A stretch of 64,000 nucleotides of DNA. Source: an uncultured Flavobacteriaceae bacterium. Its GTDB lineage: Bacteria > Bacteroidota > Bacteroidia > Flavobacteriales > Flavobacteriaceae. Every line of letters begins with the position of its first letter. Position 1 is the stretch's first letter. Below the pieces are notes generated by a model, which saw only the letters and a list, made by a program, of their open reading frames with translations, made no database searches and was not told the DNA's origin. The stretch is from positions 62,001-126,000 of the forward strand of contig CALDYU010000025.1 of the NCBI GenBank assembly GCA_937944485.1, in the 5' to 3' direction. Positions 16,847 through 28,100 of the stretch are shown here, piece by piece. Both the position numbers and the translations under genes were made by a program.

Positions 16847-19800
16847 ATGAAACAAAATCTTTACAAACAAAACAGGTTAAAGGCTTTCGGCTTTTTATTT
16901 GTTTTGGTATTCCTATTCGGAGTACAATCAATTTATGCACAGACCACAGTCACTGGTACTGTTTCTGACGAACAGGGACCTCTGCCCAGTGCTAGTATAG
17001 CGGTAAAGGGAACCTCTGTTGGTACTGTCGCTGATTTCGACGGAAACTATTCGATTGATGTCCCAGAAGGCGCAACGACTTTGGTGTTTTCTTATATTGG
17101 CTATGCGTCTACTGAAGTTGTAATTAATGGTCAAACGACAATTAATGTCGTGCTACAAGAAGATGCGCAGGCCTTAAGTGAAGTAGTCGTGGTAGGTTAT
17201 GGTACGCAACGTAAAGCTGATCTTACTGGCGCCGTTGGCTCCATTGGTTCTTCTGACATTGTTACCAAACCACTAACGAGTCCTGATCAAGCCTTAGCAG
17301 GAACGATATCTGGTGTAAATATTACAAATCGTTCTGGAGATCCTGGAGCTCCAATTAGTGTACGTATACGTGGTATTGGTACACCTGGTGTAAATGATCC
17401 ATTATGGGTAATTGACGGTGTGCCAATCGTACAAACGAATAATATTACAGTAAACACGTCTTCAACCACCGATTCAAACCCTTTAGCTGGCCTTAATGCT
17501 AATGACATTAAATCTATTGATGTTTTAAAAGATGCAGCCTCTACTGCAATTTATGGAGCAAGAGCTGCAAACGGTGTAATCATTGTCACAACTAAACGAG
17601 GTACAGCTGGTGATGCTAAGGTAACATACGATGGCTATGTGTCAAATGCAAGCTCAAGAGATCGAATAGATGTGCTTAATGTACAGCAATTCATTGATAT
17701 ACAAGGGCAATTAGGAAACGACTTCTCTTCATTCAGCGGAAGCCCTAACGTTGATTGGCAAGATCTCGTTTTTAAAAATGGATTAGTTCAAAACCACAAC
17801 GTAACAGTAAGTGGAGGCAGCGAAAAAGCTAATTATTTTATTTCTGGCGGTTATTTAGATCAAGAAGGTATTGAAAGACAACAAGCTTTTTCGCGGTACT
17901 CTTTCAAAGCTAATTCTGACATTAAAGTTGGAAAGCGTTTAAAATTTGGTGAGTCAATTTTAATTAGCCAAACCGATCGTCAAGTACAAAGTGAACAAGG
18001 TATTTTTGCTGGCTTTAGATCTGCAGCCAATGCCCCATACTATCAACCATTCGGAGATGGTTCATTTGGTTATAATTTGATTAACCCTACAACCACTGGG
18101 GGTGCATCAGCAACCAATTATTTATTTAATACTGATGATCGTTTTACCAAAACTACAGTACAAACCAGAAAAGTACTAGGAAACTTTTATGGTGAACTCG
18201 GAATTATTGATGGATTGAAGTTAAGATCGTCGTTAGGTATTGATTACAACGTAGGTGTTGGTGAATATTTTACCAGCAGAGCAACATTAGCAAACCAAAC
18301 AGGTTCTTCTCTTTTAGTGTCTTCAAGACCTATAGAATTAACATTAACCACTGCGGCAACGCTACAATATGACAAGACATTTGGTGATGGTGATCACAAT
18401 ATAGGTGCACTGTTTGGTTTTGAGCAGACCAAATTTAGATTTGATAAAGTGAGACTTCAAGGACGAGACTTATTTAATGAAAACTTTGCTTCAACTGGTA
18501 ATGCTGTAGCTGGTGCCAATGAAGCAGATTTATGGACTCTTCAAGGCTGGTTAGGACGTTTAACTTATAATTATCAAGGAAAATATCTAGCCACTTTCAA
18601 TGTTCGTCGTGATGCTACTTCTCGTTTCGCACCTGGCAATAGAGATCAAGTTTTTCCATCTGTTTCTTTAGGTTGGAGAATTACAGATGAAGATTTCTTT
18701 CCAGAAGAGTCTGTATTTGACGATCTTAAAATAAGAGCTGGTTGGGGTCAATCTGGAAACCAATTTACAGGTTTAAATTTCGCATTCCTCAGTGCTATAG
18801 ATAATAATGTACGTTATGTAATAGGCGATGGACAGAATTCAGTTATTGCTCCTGCTCCTACTACCTTTGCTAATGCAGACTTAAAATGGGAAACGAGTTC
18901 TCAATTCGACATTGGTCTTGATGCAAGTTTATTAGATGGTAAGTTATCGGCAACCTTTGATTACTATAACAAAACGACTGATGATGTGCTTTTAGGTTTT
19001 CCACTGCCATTTGCATCTGGTTTCTTTTTACCAGCAGATGCTAACATCGGTCAAATCAAAAATTCAGGTATAGAACTTTCATTTAATTACGGTAATCAAA
19101 TCGGCGATTTTAACTATAGTTTTGGTGGTAATTTAACTACCGTGAAAAATGAAGTCACAGATTTAGGTACTATTCCACAAATTATAAGTGGTATTGGTGG
19201 AGCACAAACGCATAGAACTATTGTTGGTGAAAGCCTTGGTCATTTCTATGGCTATAAAACCGACGGTCTTTATCAAAACGATGCCGAAGTTGCAGCGGCA
19301 TTACCAGATGCTAATGGAACTCCTTCCCCTGGCGATATTCGTTTTGTTGATGTCAACGGCGATGGCCAAGTAAATGCTGATGATAGAACTATAATTGGAA
19401 GTCCATTCCCCGGATTTTTCTATGGCTTCAACTTCAATGCCGAATACAAAGGTCTTGACTTTGCTGTCAACTTTAGAGGTGTCGGCAACAAGCAAGTTTA
19501 TAATTCTGCTAGAATAGGTCTCGAAGGTTTTACAGGAACTGGTAACTTTAGCACCCAAGTGCTTAATCGTTGGACAGCTGATGGTTCAACCAATTCTAGT
19601 TCTAGTCCAAGATTAGCTGTTAACGATCCTAATGGCAATAATCGCTTCTCTGATCGTTGGGTAGAAGACGCTGGTTATTTACGTATTCAGAACATACAAG
19701 TAGGTTATAGTTTATCACCTGATAAATTAAAATCTTGGAGTAAAGACTTTATTTCAAACATGCGTTTCTATATTGGTGCGCAGAACCTAGCAACCTTTAC

Positions 19801-19942
19801 AAAATATTCAGGTTATGATCCTGAAGTTGGGCGTACGCAAAGTTTCCAGAAAGGTGATTTCACTTTGGCAACTGGTCAAGATGGTGGGGCCTCTCCACTA
19901 CCTAGAATTATACAAGTTGGATGGTCAGTGACCTTTAATTAA
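16847..19942 (+). CDS. SusC/RagA-family TonB-dependent outer-membrane transporter
   Basis: 1031 residues. A signal peptide ends at YAQ (about residue 32), then comes a carboxypeptidase-regulatory-like beta-sandwich (VTGTVSDEQGPLPSASIAVKG), then the plug domain with the family's EVVVVGYGTQRKADLTGAVG and YGARAANGVIIVTTKRG motifs, then a 22-strand-type barrel ending in an aromatic-rich strand (IIQVGWSVTFN). It forms the substrate channel of a SusCD complex, energised by TonB. It is the first gene of a rightward operon with susD 13 bp downstream. The substrate is unknown; the divergent GH36 suggests an alpha-galactoside-containing glycan or glycoconjugate. Confidence 0.97.
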   Translation: MKQNLYKQNRLKAFGFLFVLVFLFGVQSIYAQTTVTGTVSDEQGPLPSASIAVKGTSVGTVADFDGNYSIDVPEGATTLVFSYIGYASTEVVINGQTTINVVLQEDAQALSEVVVVGYGTQRKADLTGAVGSIGSSDIVTKPLTSPDQALAGTISGVNITNRSGDPGAPISVRIRGIGTPGVNDPLWVIDGVPIVQTNNITVNTSSTTDSNPLAGLNANDIKSIDVLKDAASTAIYGARAANGVIIVTTKRGTAGDAKVTYDGYVSNASSRDRIDVLNVQQFIDIQGQLGNDFSSFSGSPNVDWQDLVFKNGLVQNHNVTVSGGSEKANYFISGGYLDQEGIERQQAFSRYSFKANSDIKVGKRLKFGESILISQTDRQVQSEQGIFAGFRSAANAPYYQPFGDGSFGYNLINPTTTGGASATNYLFNTDDRFTKTTVQTRKVLGNFYGELGIIDGLKLRSSLGIDYNVGVGEYFTSRATLANQTGSSLLVSSRPIELTLTTAATLQYDKTFGDGDHNIGALFGFEQTKFRFDKVRLQGRDLFNENFASTGNAVAGANEADLWTLQGWLGRLTYNYQGKYLATFNVRRDATSRFAPGNRDQVFPSVSLGWRITDEDFFPEESVFDDLKIRAGWGQSGNQFTGLNFAFLSAIDNNVRYVIGDGQNSVIAPAPTTFANADLKWETSSQFDIGLDASLLDGKLSATFDYYNKTTDDVLLGFPLPFASGFFLPADANIGQIKNSGIELSFNYGNQIGDFNYSFGGNLTTVKNEVTDLGTIPQIISGIGGAQTHRTIVGESLGHFYGYKTDGLYQNDAEVAAALPDANGTPSPGDIRFVDVNGDGQVNADDRTIIGSPFPGFFYGFNFNAEYKGLDFAVNFRGVGNKQVYNSARIGLEGFTGTGNFSTQVLNRWTADGSTNSSSSPRLAVNDPNGNNRFSDRWVEDAGYLRIQNIQVGYSLSPDKLKSWSKDFISNMRFYIGAQNLATFTKYSGYDPEVGRTQSFQKGDFTLATGQDGGASPLPRIIQVGWSVTFN

Positions 19943-19955
19943 AAAATAAATTGTA

Positions 19956-21500
19956 ATGAAATATATTATGAAAAAAGCACAAATTTTAATTGCAGGTATA
20001 TGCCTTATGGTTGGCGTATATTCGTGCAGCGATGAACTCGATCTACAGCCCTTGGATAGATTGACTGCTGATACATTTTATAAAACTCGAAGCGATTTTG
20101 ATGGAGCAATATTTGCTTCCTATTCTTCAATTCAAGATTTATGGGGTACGAGTACAGAAACCCTCTCAGAAAGAGGCGAATTTTGGAAATTATCAATGGT
20201 CATTACGGATGATGTTGCTGCTGATGCTTTGACTTCTGATCAAATATCAAGAGATATTGATGCCTTACAAATAAGAGCAAGTGACGTTCCATACGCCGCT
20301 GCATATACACAACTTTACGAAGGTATTTATAGAGCTAATCTGGTACTCCAGAATATGGAAAACGACAATGAGCTTACAGCAGAAGACAAAACTGTTTTAG
20401 GTGCAGAAGCAAAATTTCTAAGAGCTTGGTTTCATTTTCAAGCTTTAAAAATGTTCGGCACACCGCCGGCAGCATTAGAAATTAAAGCAGGTATCAACGA
20501 GCAAGCATTACCAAATGCAACCCAAGACGCTTTATTTACTGCTATTCTTGCAGATTTTGCAGATGCCGCAGCAGGTTTGCCAGATTCTTGGGATAGTTCT
20601 AATACAGGAAGAGCAACGGCTTGGGCTGCAAGATCTTATATAGGGAAAGTCAATGTTTGGAAACAAGATTGGCCGGCTGCGATAACTGCCTTAGGTGATG
20701 TTGTGGATAATGGCCCATATATGCTAATGCCCGATTATGCAGATAATTTCAATTTTAATTCGGAAAACAATGCAGAATCTATATTTGAGGTTCAATATGG
20801 AGGTCCTTTTTCAGACGATAATCTGTGGGTTTTTGATGACACACACTCTGAAGACTTTAAAGCTTCTCAAGGTACTGGTAGAGGTTGGTATTGGGATGCT
20901 GGTAATGGAGCTCCTGCAGGAAAACTTGGTTGGTGGGCACCGACACAAGATCTTGTAGACGCCTTCGAGCCTGGTGATCTTAGAGCTGAATCTATTTTCT
21001 ATCAAGCCGGTGATATGTATTATACTTATGATGGTGGCGGGCAACAAGAACTTGCCTATGATGACACTTGGTCTTCAACGGGGCTTACTTTGAAAAAGTA
21101 TAGAGGTCAAACCAATACTGTAGCCGGTAATCATGCTCCTAATGGCCAAGCAGATTTCAACAATGAGCGTTGGTTTAGATTTGCGGAATTAAAATTACTT
21201 TATGCTGAAGCCTTGATTCAAGGCGGTGGTGATTTAGGTATTGCTGTACAGCAAATTCAGGATATTAGAGATCGTGCTGGATTAACTGATCCTATGGATC
21301 CTGACCCTTTAACGGCAATGATGCAAGAAAAACGTATTGAATTAGCTACTGAACCCCATAGATGGTTTGATATTACTCGATGGAATATAGGTGCATCTGT
21401 TTTTGGTGCTGCTTGGGAAGATAGATTCAATGTATTTCCTTTTCCGCAATCAGAAATTGACCGTTCAAATGGGATGTTGAACCAAAATGCTGGTTACTAA
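19956..21500 (+). CDS. SusD/RagB-family surface lipoprotein
   Basis: 514 residues. A lipoprotein signal with lipobox VYSC (Cys24) is followed by SDELDLQPLDRLTADTFYKT, the classic SusD N terminus. The TPR-like helical core (AEAKFLRAWFHFQALKMFG) and the C-terminal RagB part (FAELKLLYAEALIQGG, QEKRIELATEPHRWFDITRW) are intact. It caps the SusC channel and binds glycan at the cell surface. ATG codons at 19956 and 19968 are both possible starts. It is followed by a strong terminator, so the genes downstream may be expressed at a lower level. Confidence 0.97.
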   Translation: MKYIMKKAQILIAGICLMVGVYSCSDELDLQPLDRLTADTFYKTRSDFDGAIFASYSSIQDLWGTSTETLSERGEFWKLSMVITDDVAADALTSDQISRDIDALQIRASDVPYAAAYTQLYEGIYRANLVLQNMENDNELTAEDKTVLGAEAKFLRAWFHFQALKMFGTPPAALEIKAGINEQALPNATQDALFTAILADFADAAAGLPDSWDSSNTGRATAWAARSYIGKVNVWKQDWPAAITALGDVVDNGPYMLMPDYADNFNFNSENNAESIFEVQYGGPFSDDNLWVFDDTHSEDFKASQGTGRGWYWDAGNGAPAGKLGWWAPTQDLVDAFEPGDLRAESIFYQAGDMYYTYDGGGQQELAYDDTWSSTGLTLKKYRGQTNTVAGNHAPNGQADFNNERWFRFAELKLLYAEALIQGGGDLGIAVQQIQDIRDRAGLTDPMDPDPLTAMMQEKRIELATEPHRWFDITRWNIGASVFGAAWEDRFNVFPFPQSEIDRSNGMLNQNAGY

Positions 21501-21538
21501 TTATTAAATACAAAACACTAATCATTTTATATTTATTA

Positions 21539-21574
21539 AAGGAATCCAATCTAATTTGTAAGGTTGGATTCCTT
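21539..21574 (+). terminator. Strong terminator or attenuator after susD
   Basis: An 11-bp perfect stem, AAGGAATCCAA (21539-21549) with TTGGATTCCTT (21564-21574), is followed by a T run. It separates susCD from the two FG-GAP genes in the same orientation. Confidence 0.9.
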
Positions 21575-21604
21575 TTTTTAACCTCTTGTTTTTATCTTCG
21601 TTAA

Positions 21605-24600
21605 ATGCGCTATTTCAACATTTTAAGAACCTTGTTAATTGCACTAAAAACGCTCTTGTTGCTCTTGGTGTTTGGTTGTTCTAATTCTCCAAGCACGCAA
21701 TTTGCAGAACGCTACTCAAAAGATACCCGCATCTATTTTAATAACGCATTAGTTATTGGTGGAAACCCGAGCGTGCTTGAGTTCGAGTACATGTATAATG
21801 GGGCTGGCGTAGCGGTAGCAGACTTTGATAAAGATGGATTGCAAGATCTTTATTTCACTGGAAATATGGTTAGCAATGCGCTTTATAGAAATTTAGGCAA
21901 TTTCAAATTTGAAGATATTACTACATCTTCTAATACGGGTACTACACACTGGTCAAACGGTGTAGCTATTACGGATATCAATCAAGATGGCTATCCTGAT
22001 ATTTATATCTGTAGAGGAGGTCCAAGAGGCTCAACTGGGGTCGAAAGAGCCAATTTATTATTCATAAATAATGGAATGAAAGATGGTAAACTGTCATTTC
22101 GTGAAGAAGCGAAAAAATGGGGATTGGCAGACGAAAGCTATTCCGTTCAAGCCAATTTTTTCGATTATGACGGTGATGGTGACCTAGACATGTACTTGTT
22201 AAGCAATGCTCTTGTTGATTTTAATCGCAACACGTCTCGACCCAAAGATCGAACAGGGAAAGCACCATCAGCAGACAAGCTCTTTCGCAATAATGGCAAT
22301 CAAACCTTTAGCGATGTTTCTAAAGAAGCTCAAATTCTTATTGAGGGTTTCGGTTTGGGAGTTGAAGTATGTGATATGAATGTAGACGGTTGGCCCGACG
22401 TATATGTTTCTAATGACTTTCTTACAGACGATTTTTTATACATCAATCAGAGAGACGGAACCTTCAAAAATCAAATTTCAGAATACATGCAACATCTAAC
22501 CTTTAATGGTATGGGTAACGATATTGCTGATATCAATAATGATGGGTTAATGGATGTTGTCGTATTAGATATGTTACCACCAGATAACAAAAGGTGGAAG
22601 CTTACAATGATGGGTAATAATTATGATGAATTTCAAAACGCAAGAGCTGATGGTTACCAACCCCAATATATTCGAAATACGCTTCAAATTAATAATGGAA
22701 ATGGCACCTTTAGTGAAATAGGTCAGGCCGCTGGTATCTCAGCCACTGAATGGAGTTGGAGTGCCCTATTTGCTGATTACGATCATGACGAGCAAAAAGA
22801 TTTATTTATAACGAATGGTTATCGCCAAGATATTACGAATCTAGATTTTATGGTTTACGGTAATAAAGTTCTTACCATGGGTACCGAAGAAGCGAATCGC
22901 AAGCAACGTTTAGAAGCGCTAAATAAACTACCGGGTATAAAACTACCTAACTATATGTTCAAAAATTCTGGCAATCTTCAATTTGAAGATATTTCTCAAA
23001 AAGCAGGGTTTACAAAACCTACTTATTCCAATGGCTCTGTATATGCAGATTTAGATAATGATGGTGATCTAGATCTAGCAATTAACAATATTGATGATCC
23101 CGCAGGGATATTTGAAAATAATATGAAGGTTGATAGTGCTAATTTCTTCATCCGATTCCGTTTCGAAGGAGAAGTTCCGAATATAGAAGGAATAGGCAGC
23201 CAAGTTGAAATATTCTATAATAACCGTATGCAAAAACAATATTTTACCCCGTACCGAGGGTATTTATCTACTGTTGAACAAGCCCTGCATTTTGGTATGG
23301 GAAAAGTGTCATCAATTGATAGTATGAAGGTGACGTGGCCCGATCGAACCATACAAGTTCTATATAACCTAACGACTAATAAAGAAGTTGTACTATATCA
23401 AAACCAAGCTACTTTAAGGAATAAAAAAGAAGAAAAAACCAACCCAACCCTATTCAAAAAAATTGACAGTATTGGTCTAAAGTTTAAACATCAAGAAGAT
23501 GAGTTCGTTGATTACAAAATTCAGCCCTTATTACCGCATATGCATTCAAAAAATGGCCCAGGGATAGTAGTCGGTGACATCAATGGTGATGGGTTAGACG
23601 ATATGTATATAGGGGGTGCTGCAGGTCAAGCTGGCGTATTGAAAATTCAGCAAGTCAATGGCTCCTTTCTTGAGCAAACCTTTACAGATAGTGAATATGA
23701 AGATATGGGTGGGCTTTTTTTCGATGCTGACGGCGACGGAGATCAAGATTTATATGTCGTCAGTGGCGGTTCTTCGGCAGAGACTCAAAGTGCTTTATAC
23801 AAAGATCGGCTGTACCAAAATAGTGGTTCGGGCACCTTCCAAAGAGTAGCTGCTTTTTCACAATCAAATGTGAGCGGTTCAACAGTAATCGCCGCAGACT
23901 ATGACAAAGACGGAGACTTAGATCTTTTTGTTGGAGGTAGAATTCGCCCCGGAGAATACCCATTATCGCCTAAGAGTGTTTTGCTTAAAAATGAAAGCTC
24001 ACCTGCTGCTATAAAATTCAAAAAAGATCACCAAGCAATTGCAAGTGAATTTGATGAATTAGGCATGGTAACTTCGGCACTATGGACAGATTTTAATAAT
24101 GATACATGGCCTGATCTCATAGTCGTTGGTGAATTCATGTCCATTCGATTTTTTCAAAATACTTCAGGAAAGCTAAAAGAAGTTACCCAAGAAACAGGTT
24201 TAGTGCATACTAACGGTTGGTGGAACAGTATAAATTCTGGTGACTTTGATAATGACGGTGATATGGATTACATTTTAGGAAACTTAGGACTGAACAGTAG
24301 GTTTAAAGCGAGTGCCGAAGAACCTTTATGTATATATGCCAATGATTATGATAAAAACGGTCAAATAGACCCTGTAATGTGTTATTATGTGGATGGTGAA
24401 AACTATATTGCCCATTCAAGAAATGATCTTATTGATCAGATTAATGCCATGCGAGTTCGTTTCCGCACGTATTCGGACTATGCCAATGCTACCTTTGAAG
24501 ATTCATTTACCAAAGAAGAAATTGCAGCTGCACTTGTTGTTAAAAGCGAAACATTCGCAAATAGTTATTTAGAAAACCTCGGTAGTGGTAAATTTAAATT

Positions 24601-25126
24601 GGTTGAATTACCAAGAAACACACAATTTGCTCCAATTTACGGAACAACAATTGGAGATTTTGACGCTGACGGTAATTTAGATGTACTGGCGGTTGGTAAT
24701 TTCTATAGCAGTGAAGTTTTTTCAGGACAATACGATGCATCAATTGGATGGTTTTTAAGGGGTGATGGAACAGGAAATTTCGAAAATGTGAATGTAAATT
24801 CTAGTGGTTTTTTTGTTAACGGAGATGCAAAGGCTCAGACAAAACTTTTGACTGACTCGCAAGAAATATTTGTTTCTAGTATAAATAATGGAGCTTTAAA
24901 AACCCATGTCTTACCTATTCAACAAAGACATATTTATACTTTAAAAAAAGGAGAGGTGGCCGCTTTAATCAAATTTGACGATAATAAAATTCAAAGGCGA
25001 GAATTTCATTTTGGTTCTGGTTATTTATCCCAAGAAAGTCGAAAATTAATAATTCCCGAGAATGCCGTAACTGTGCGTATAATAGATAATAAGGGTAATG
25101 AAACCGAAATTTTTACAAAACAATGA
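21605..25126 (+). CDS. Giant FG-GAP/VCBS and ASPIC/UnbV lipoprotein 1 (CRTAC1-like)
   Basis: 1173 residues; lipobox LVFGC with Cys25, so surface or periplasmic lipoprotein. I count seven acidic calcium-type loops (DFDKDGLQD first, DLDNDGDLD seventh) before an ASPIC/UnbV domain at about residues 513-599 (GIGSQVEIFY, GYLSTVEQALHFGMG, VTWPDRT). Seven more follow (DINGDGLDD to DFDADGNLD). Seven loops fit one seven-bladed propeller, so the plan is propeller-UnbV-propeller. FG-GAP propellers usually bind ligands or partners with Ca2+; no catalytic function is known for this arrangement. The stop overlaps the next start (ATGA), so translation is coupled to its paralogue. Confidence 0.92.
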   Translation: MRYFNILRTLLIALKTLLLLLVFGCSNSPSTQFAERYSKDTRIYFNNALVIGGNPSVLEFEYMYNGAGVAVADFDKDGLQDLYFTGNMVSNALYRNLGNFKFEDITTSSNTGTTHWSNGVAITDINQDGYPDIYICRGGPRGSTGVERANLLFINNGMKDGKLSFREEAKKWGLADESYSVQANFFDYDGDGDLDMYLLSNALVDFNRNTSRPKDRTGKAPSADKLFRNNGNQTFSDVSKEAQILIEGFGLGVEVCDMNVDGWPDVYVSNDFLTDDFLYINQRDGTFKNQISEYMQHLTFNGMGNDIADINNDGLMDVVVLDMLPPDNKRWKLTMMGNNYDEFQNARADGYQPQYIRNTLQINNGNGTFSEIGQAAGISATEWSWSALFADYDHDEQKDLFITNGYRQDITNLDFMVYGNKVLTMGTEEANRKQRLEALNKLPGIKLPNYMFKNSGNLQFEDISQKAGFTKPTYSNGSVYADLDNDGDLDLAINNIDDPAGIFENNMKVDSANFFIRFRFEGEVPNIEGIGSQVEIFYNNRMQKQYFTPYRGYLSTVEQALHFGMGKVSSIDSMKVTWPDRTIQVLYNLTTNKEVVLYQNQATLRNKKEEKTNPTLFKKIDSIGLKFKHQEDEFVDYKIQPLLPHMHSKNGPGIVVGDINGDGLDDMYIGGAAGQAGVLKIQQVNGSFLEQTFTDSEYEDMGGLFFDADGDGDQDLYVVSGGSSAETQSALYKDRLYQNSGSGTFQRVAAFSQSNVSGSTVIAADYDKDGDLDLFVGGRIRPGEYPLSPKSVLLKNESSPAAIKFKKDHQAIASEFDELGMVTSALWTDFNNDTWPDLIVVGEFMSIRFFQNTSGKLKEVTQETGLVHTNGWWNSINSGDFDNDGDMDYILGNLGLNSRFKASAEEPLCIYANDYDKNGQIDPVMCYYVDGENYIAHSRNDLIDQINAMRVRFRTYSDYANATFEDSFTKEEIAAALVVKSETFANSYLENLGSGKFKLVELPRNTQFAPIYGTTIGDFDADGNLDVLAVGNFYSSEVFSGQYDASIGWFLRGDGTGNFENVNVNSSGFFVNGDAKAQTKLLTDSQEIFVSSINNGALKTHVLPIQQRHIYTLKKGEVAALIKFDDNKIQRREFHFGSGYLSQESRKLIIPENAVTVRIIDNKGNETEIFTKQ

Positions 25127-28100
25127 AAAAATTAGGCCTCATATTCGGAATCGCTACGGTTCTATTTTCTTGCGATAACAAAAAATCAGAGCGTTTTCAT
25201 TTATTAAGTCCAGCTGAAACAGGCATCCATTTTAATAATCAAATTATTGAAAATGATAGTGTCAATGTCTTTCAATATATGAATGTATATACTGGTGCTG
25301 GGGTCGCCGTTGGTGATATAAATAACGACGGTTTAGTAGATGTGTATTTTAGTGGGAATATGGTGTCTGGTCGCTTATACCTCAACCAAGGCAATTTAAA
25401 GTTTAAAGACATTACAGAGCAATCAGGTCTCTTAAATTCAAGTTGGGGCACGGGCACAAGCATGATTGATATTAATCAAGATGGCTTTCTTGACCTTTAT
25501 ATAAGTGTATCTGGTGGCGCTCCTGAAGAGCAACGTGCGAATTTGCTTTATGTCAATAATGGTGACATGACCTTTACAGAAAAAGCTAGGGATTATGGCA
25601 TTGCAGATACGCGACAATCCATGCATTCTGCTTTTTTTGACTATGACAAAGACGGAGACTTAGATCTCTATCTTTTAGTAAATCCGGCAGCTTACGAACA
25701 TAAGGTAAACTCTAGTAGTCCACGAAAATTGGATGGAACAGGTATAAGCAATGACCGCTTATATCGAAACGAAGGCAATGGCACATTTACAGATGTATCA
25801 CTCGATGCCGGTATTCTTATCGAGGGTTATGGTTTGGGAGTCGGCATTTCTGATATTAATGATGATTCTTGGCCAGATATTTATATCTCTAATGATTTTA
25901 TAGGCAATGATATTTTGTATATCAATCAAGGCGACGGAACATTCAAAGATGAAATTGAGAACTACTTAAATCATACTTCGTATGCTGGTATGGGTAATGC
26001 CATAACTGATATTGACAATAACGGCAAGCCAGATATCATGGTTCTTGATATGCGACCAGAAGATAATGAGCGCCAAAAACGTATTATTTCTTCCACTGGT
26101 TATGATCGCTTTCAAATGATGTTGAAAGCCGGATACCATCCGCAATACAGTAGAAATACGTTACAGCTTAATTTAGGACAAGGAAAGTTTGGTGAAATTG
26201 GCAATATGGCGGGTTTAAGTAGTACCGATTGGAGTTGGAGCGCTCTTTTTGCAGATTACGACAATGATGGATATAAGGACGCCTATATTACCAATGGCTT
26301 TTTGAGAGACTTAGGTGACCTTGATTACATTCATTACCAAGGCATCTATGATAACCCTTTAGGAGAATGGGATGTCAAAATCAAACAAAAGTTAAATTCA
26401 ATTAAAGCCTTACCTCCAGCAAAAATTAATAATTACGCCTACAAAAATAAGGGTGATACAACTTTTGAAAAAGTATCTGAAGACTGGGGAATTACCGTTG
26501 CTAGCTGTTCAAATGGGGCGGCCTATGTAGATTTAGATAACGATGGCGATTTAGATTTAGTAGTAAATAATATAAATCAACCCGCCTTTGTTTATGAAAA
26601 TAGAAATCCTAAAAGCAATTCCAATAATTATTTGCAAATAATATTGCACGGTAAGCAAGGTAACTTACAAGGTATTGGTTCAAAAATTAAAGTAAGTACC
26701 AAAACCTCAAATCAGTATGCACAGCACTTTCTCAGTACGGGTTACGAATCAAGTATTGATTCAAAAATTCATTTTGGTTTAGGGCAAGAAACAGAGGTGG
26801 AAGTTGTTGAAATATGGTGGCCTGATAATCAGTATCAAAAACTTGAAACGATACCATCTAATCAAGTATTGCAAATTAATTACGACAATGCTTCTTCTGA
26901 AAAAGCACTTAACCAAAGTAGCACTACAAAACCTTGGTTTACTGAAACTACTATCATTTTAGACACCATCTTTCAACATGTCGAAGATGACTTTGTAGAC
27001 TTTAAATTACAACCTATACTACCGCACATGCACTCTAGAAATGGTCCTGGTGTTTCTGTTGCTGATATAAATGGTGACGGCCTTGAAGATTTTTATGTGG
27101 GTGGTGCCGCAAATAACTCAGGTGCGCTATACATGCAAAATAAAGAGGGTACTTTTAATTATTCCAAGAGCTCTTTTGAATCTGGCCCTGAAGATATGGG
27201 GAACCTCTTTTTTGATGCGAATAATGACGGACATTTAGATTTATATATTGTAAGTGGTGGCGCTCAATTAAATGATTCAATAGTATATCAAGACCATATC
27301 TATATAAATGATGGCCTAGGTAATTTCATCAAATCGAATATTTTGCCTGAAATTAAGAGTAGTGGGTCTACTGTAAACGCGGTTGATTTTGACAAAGACG
27401 GGGATTTAGATTTATTTGTCGGTGCTCGTGTGAACCCTGGCAACTACCCCATGCCTGTTAAAAGTTATTTGTTAGAAAATAAACTCAATGAAAATGGAAA
27501 AGAAAAGCAGTTCAAAGATATAAGTGACCAAATAAATGGCTGGGATCAATTAACGATGGTGACTTCTGCATTATGGACAGACTATGATAATGACGGATGG
27601 CTCGATTTAATTGTTGTTGGTGAGTTCATGGCCATTGAATTTTTTCATAATAACAAGGGTAAGCTTGAAAGAGCAACCCATTTAACGGGACTAACAAAAA
27701 CGGAAGGTTGGTGGAATAGTATCAATGGGGGAGACTTCGATGGTGATGGAGACATAGATTATATACTAGGTAATTTAGGTCAAAATCACAAATTCAATGC
27801 CTCGTCGGAAGAACCTTTATGTATTTATGCCAATGATTTTGACAAAGATGGTAATATAGATCCTGTGATGTGTTATTATAACAATGGCGAAAATTACATT
27901 GCACATTCAAGAGATGAATTAATCAGTCAAATAAATGCAATGCGTTCTCGATTTAAAACCTATAAATCTTATGCTGAAACATCCTTTGAAAAATCGTTTC
28001 TTCCTCAAGAACTTCAAGAGTCTTATGTAGTAAAAAGCCATACCTTTAATAGTAGTTATTTAGAAAACCTAGGCGATGGCACCTTTAAACTTAGTGTTTT

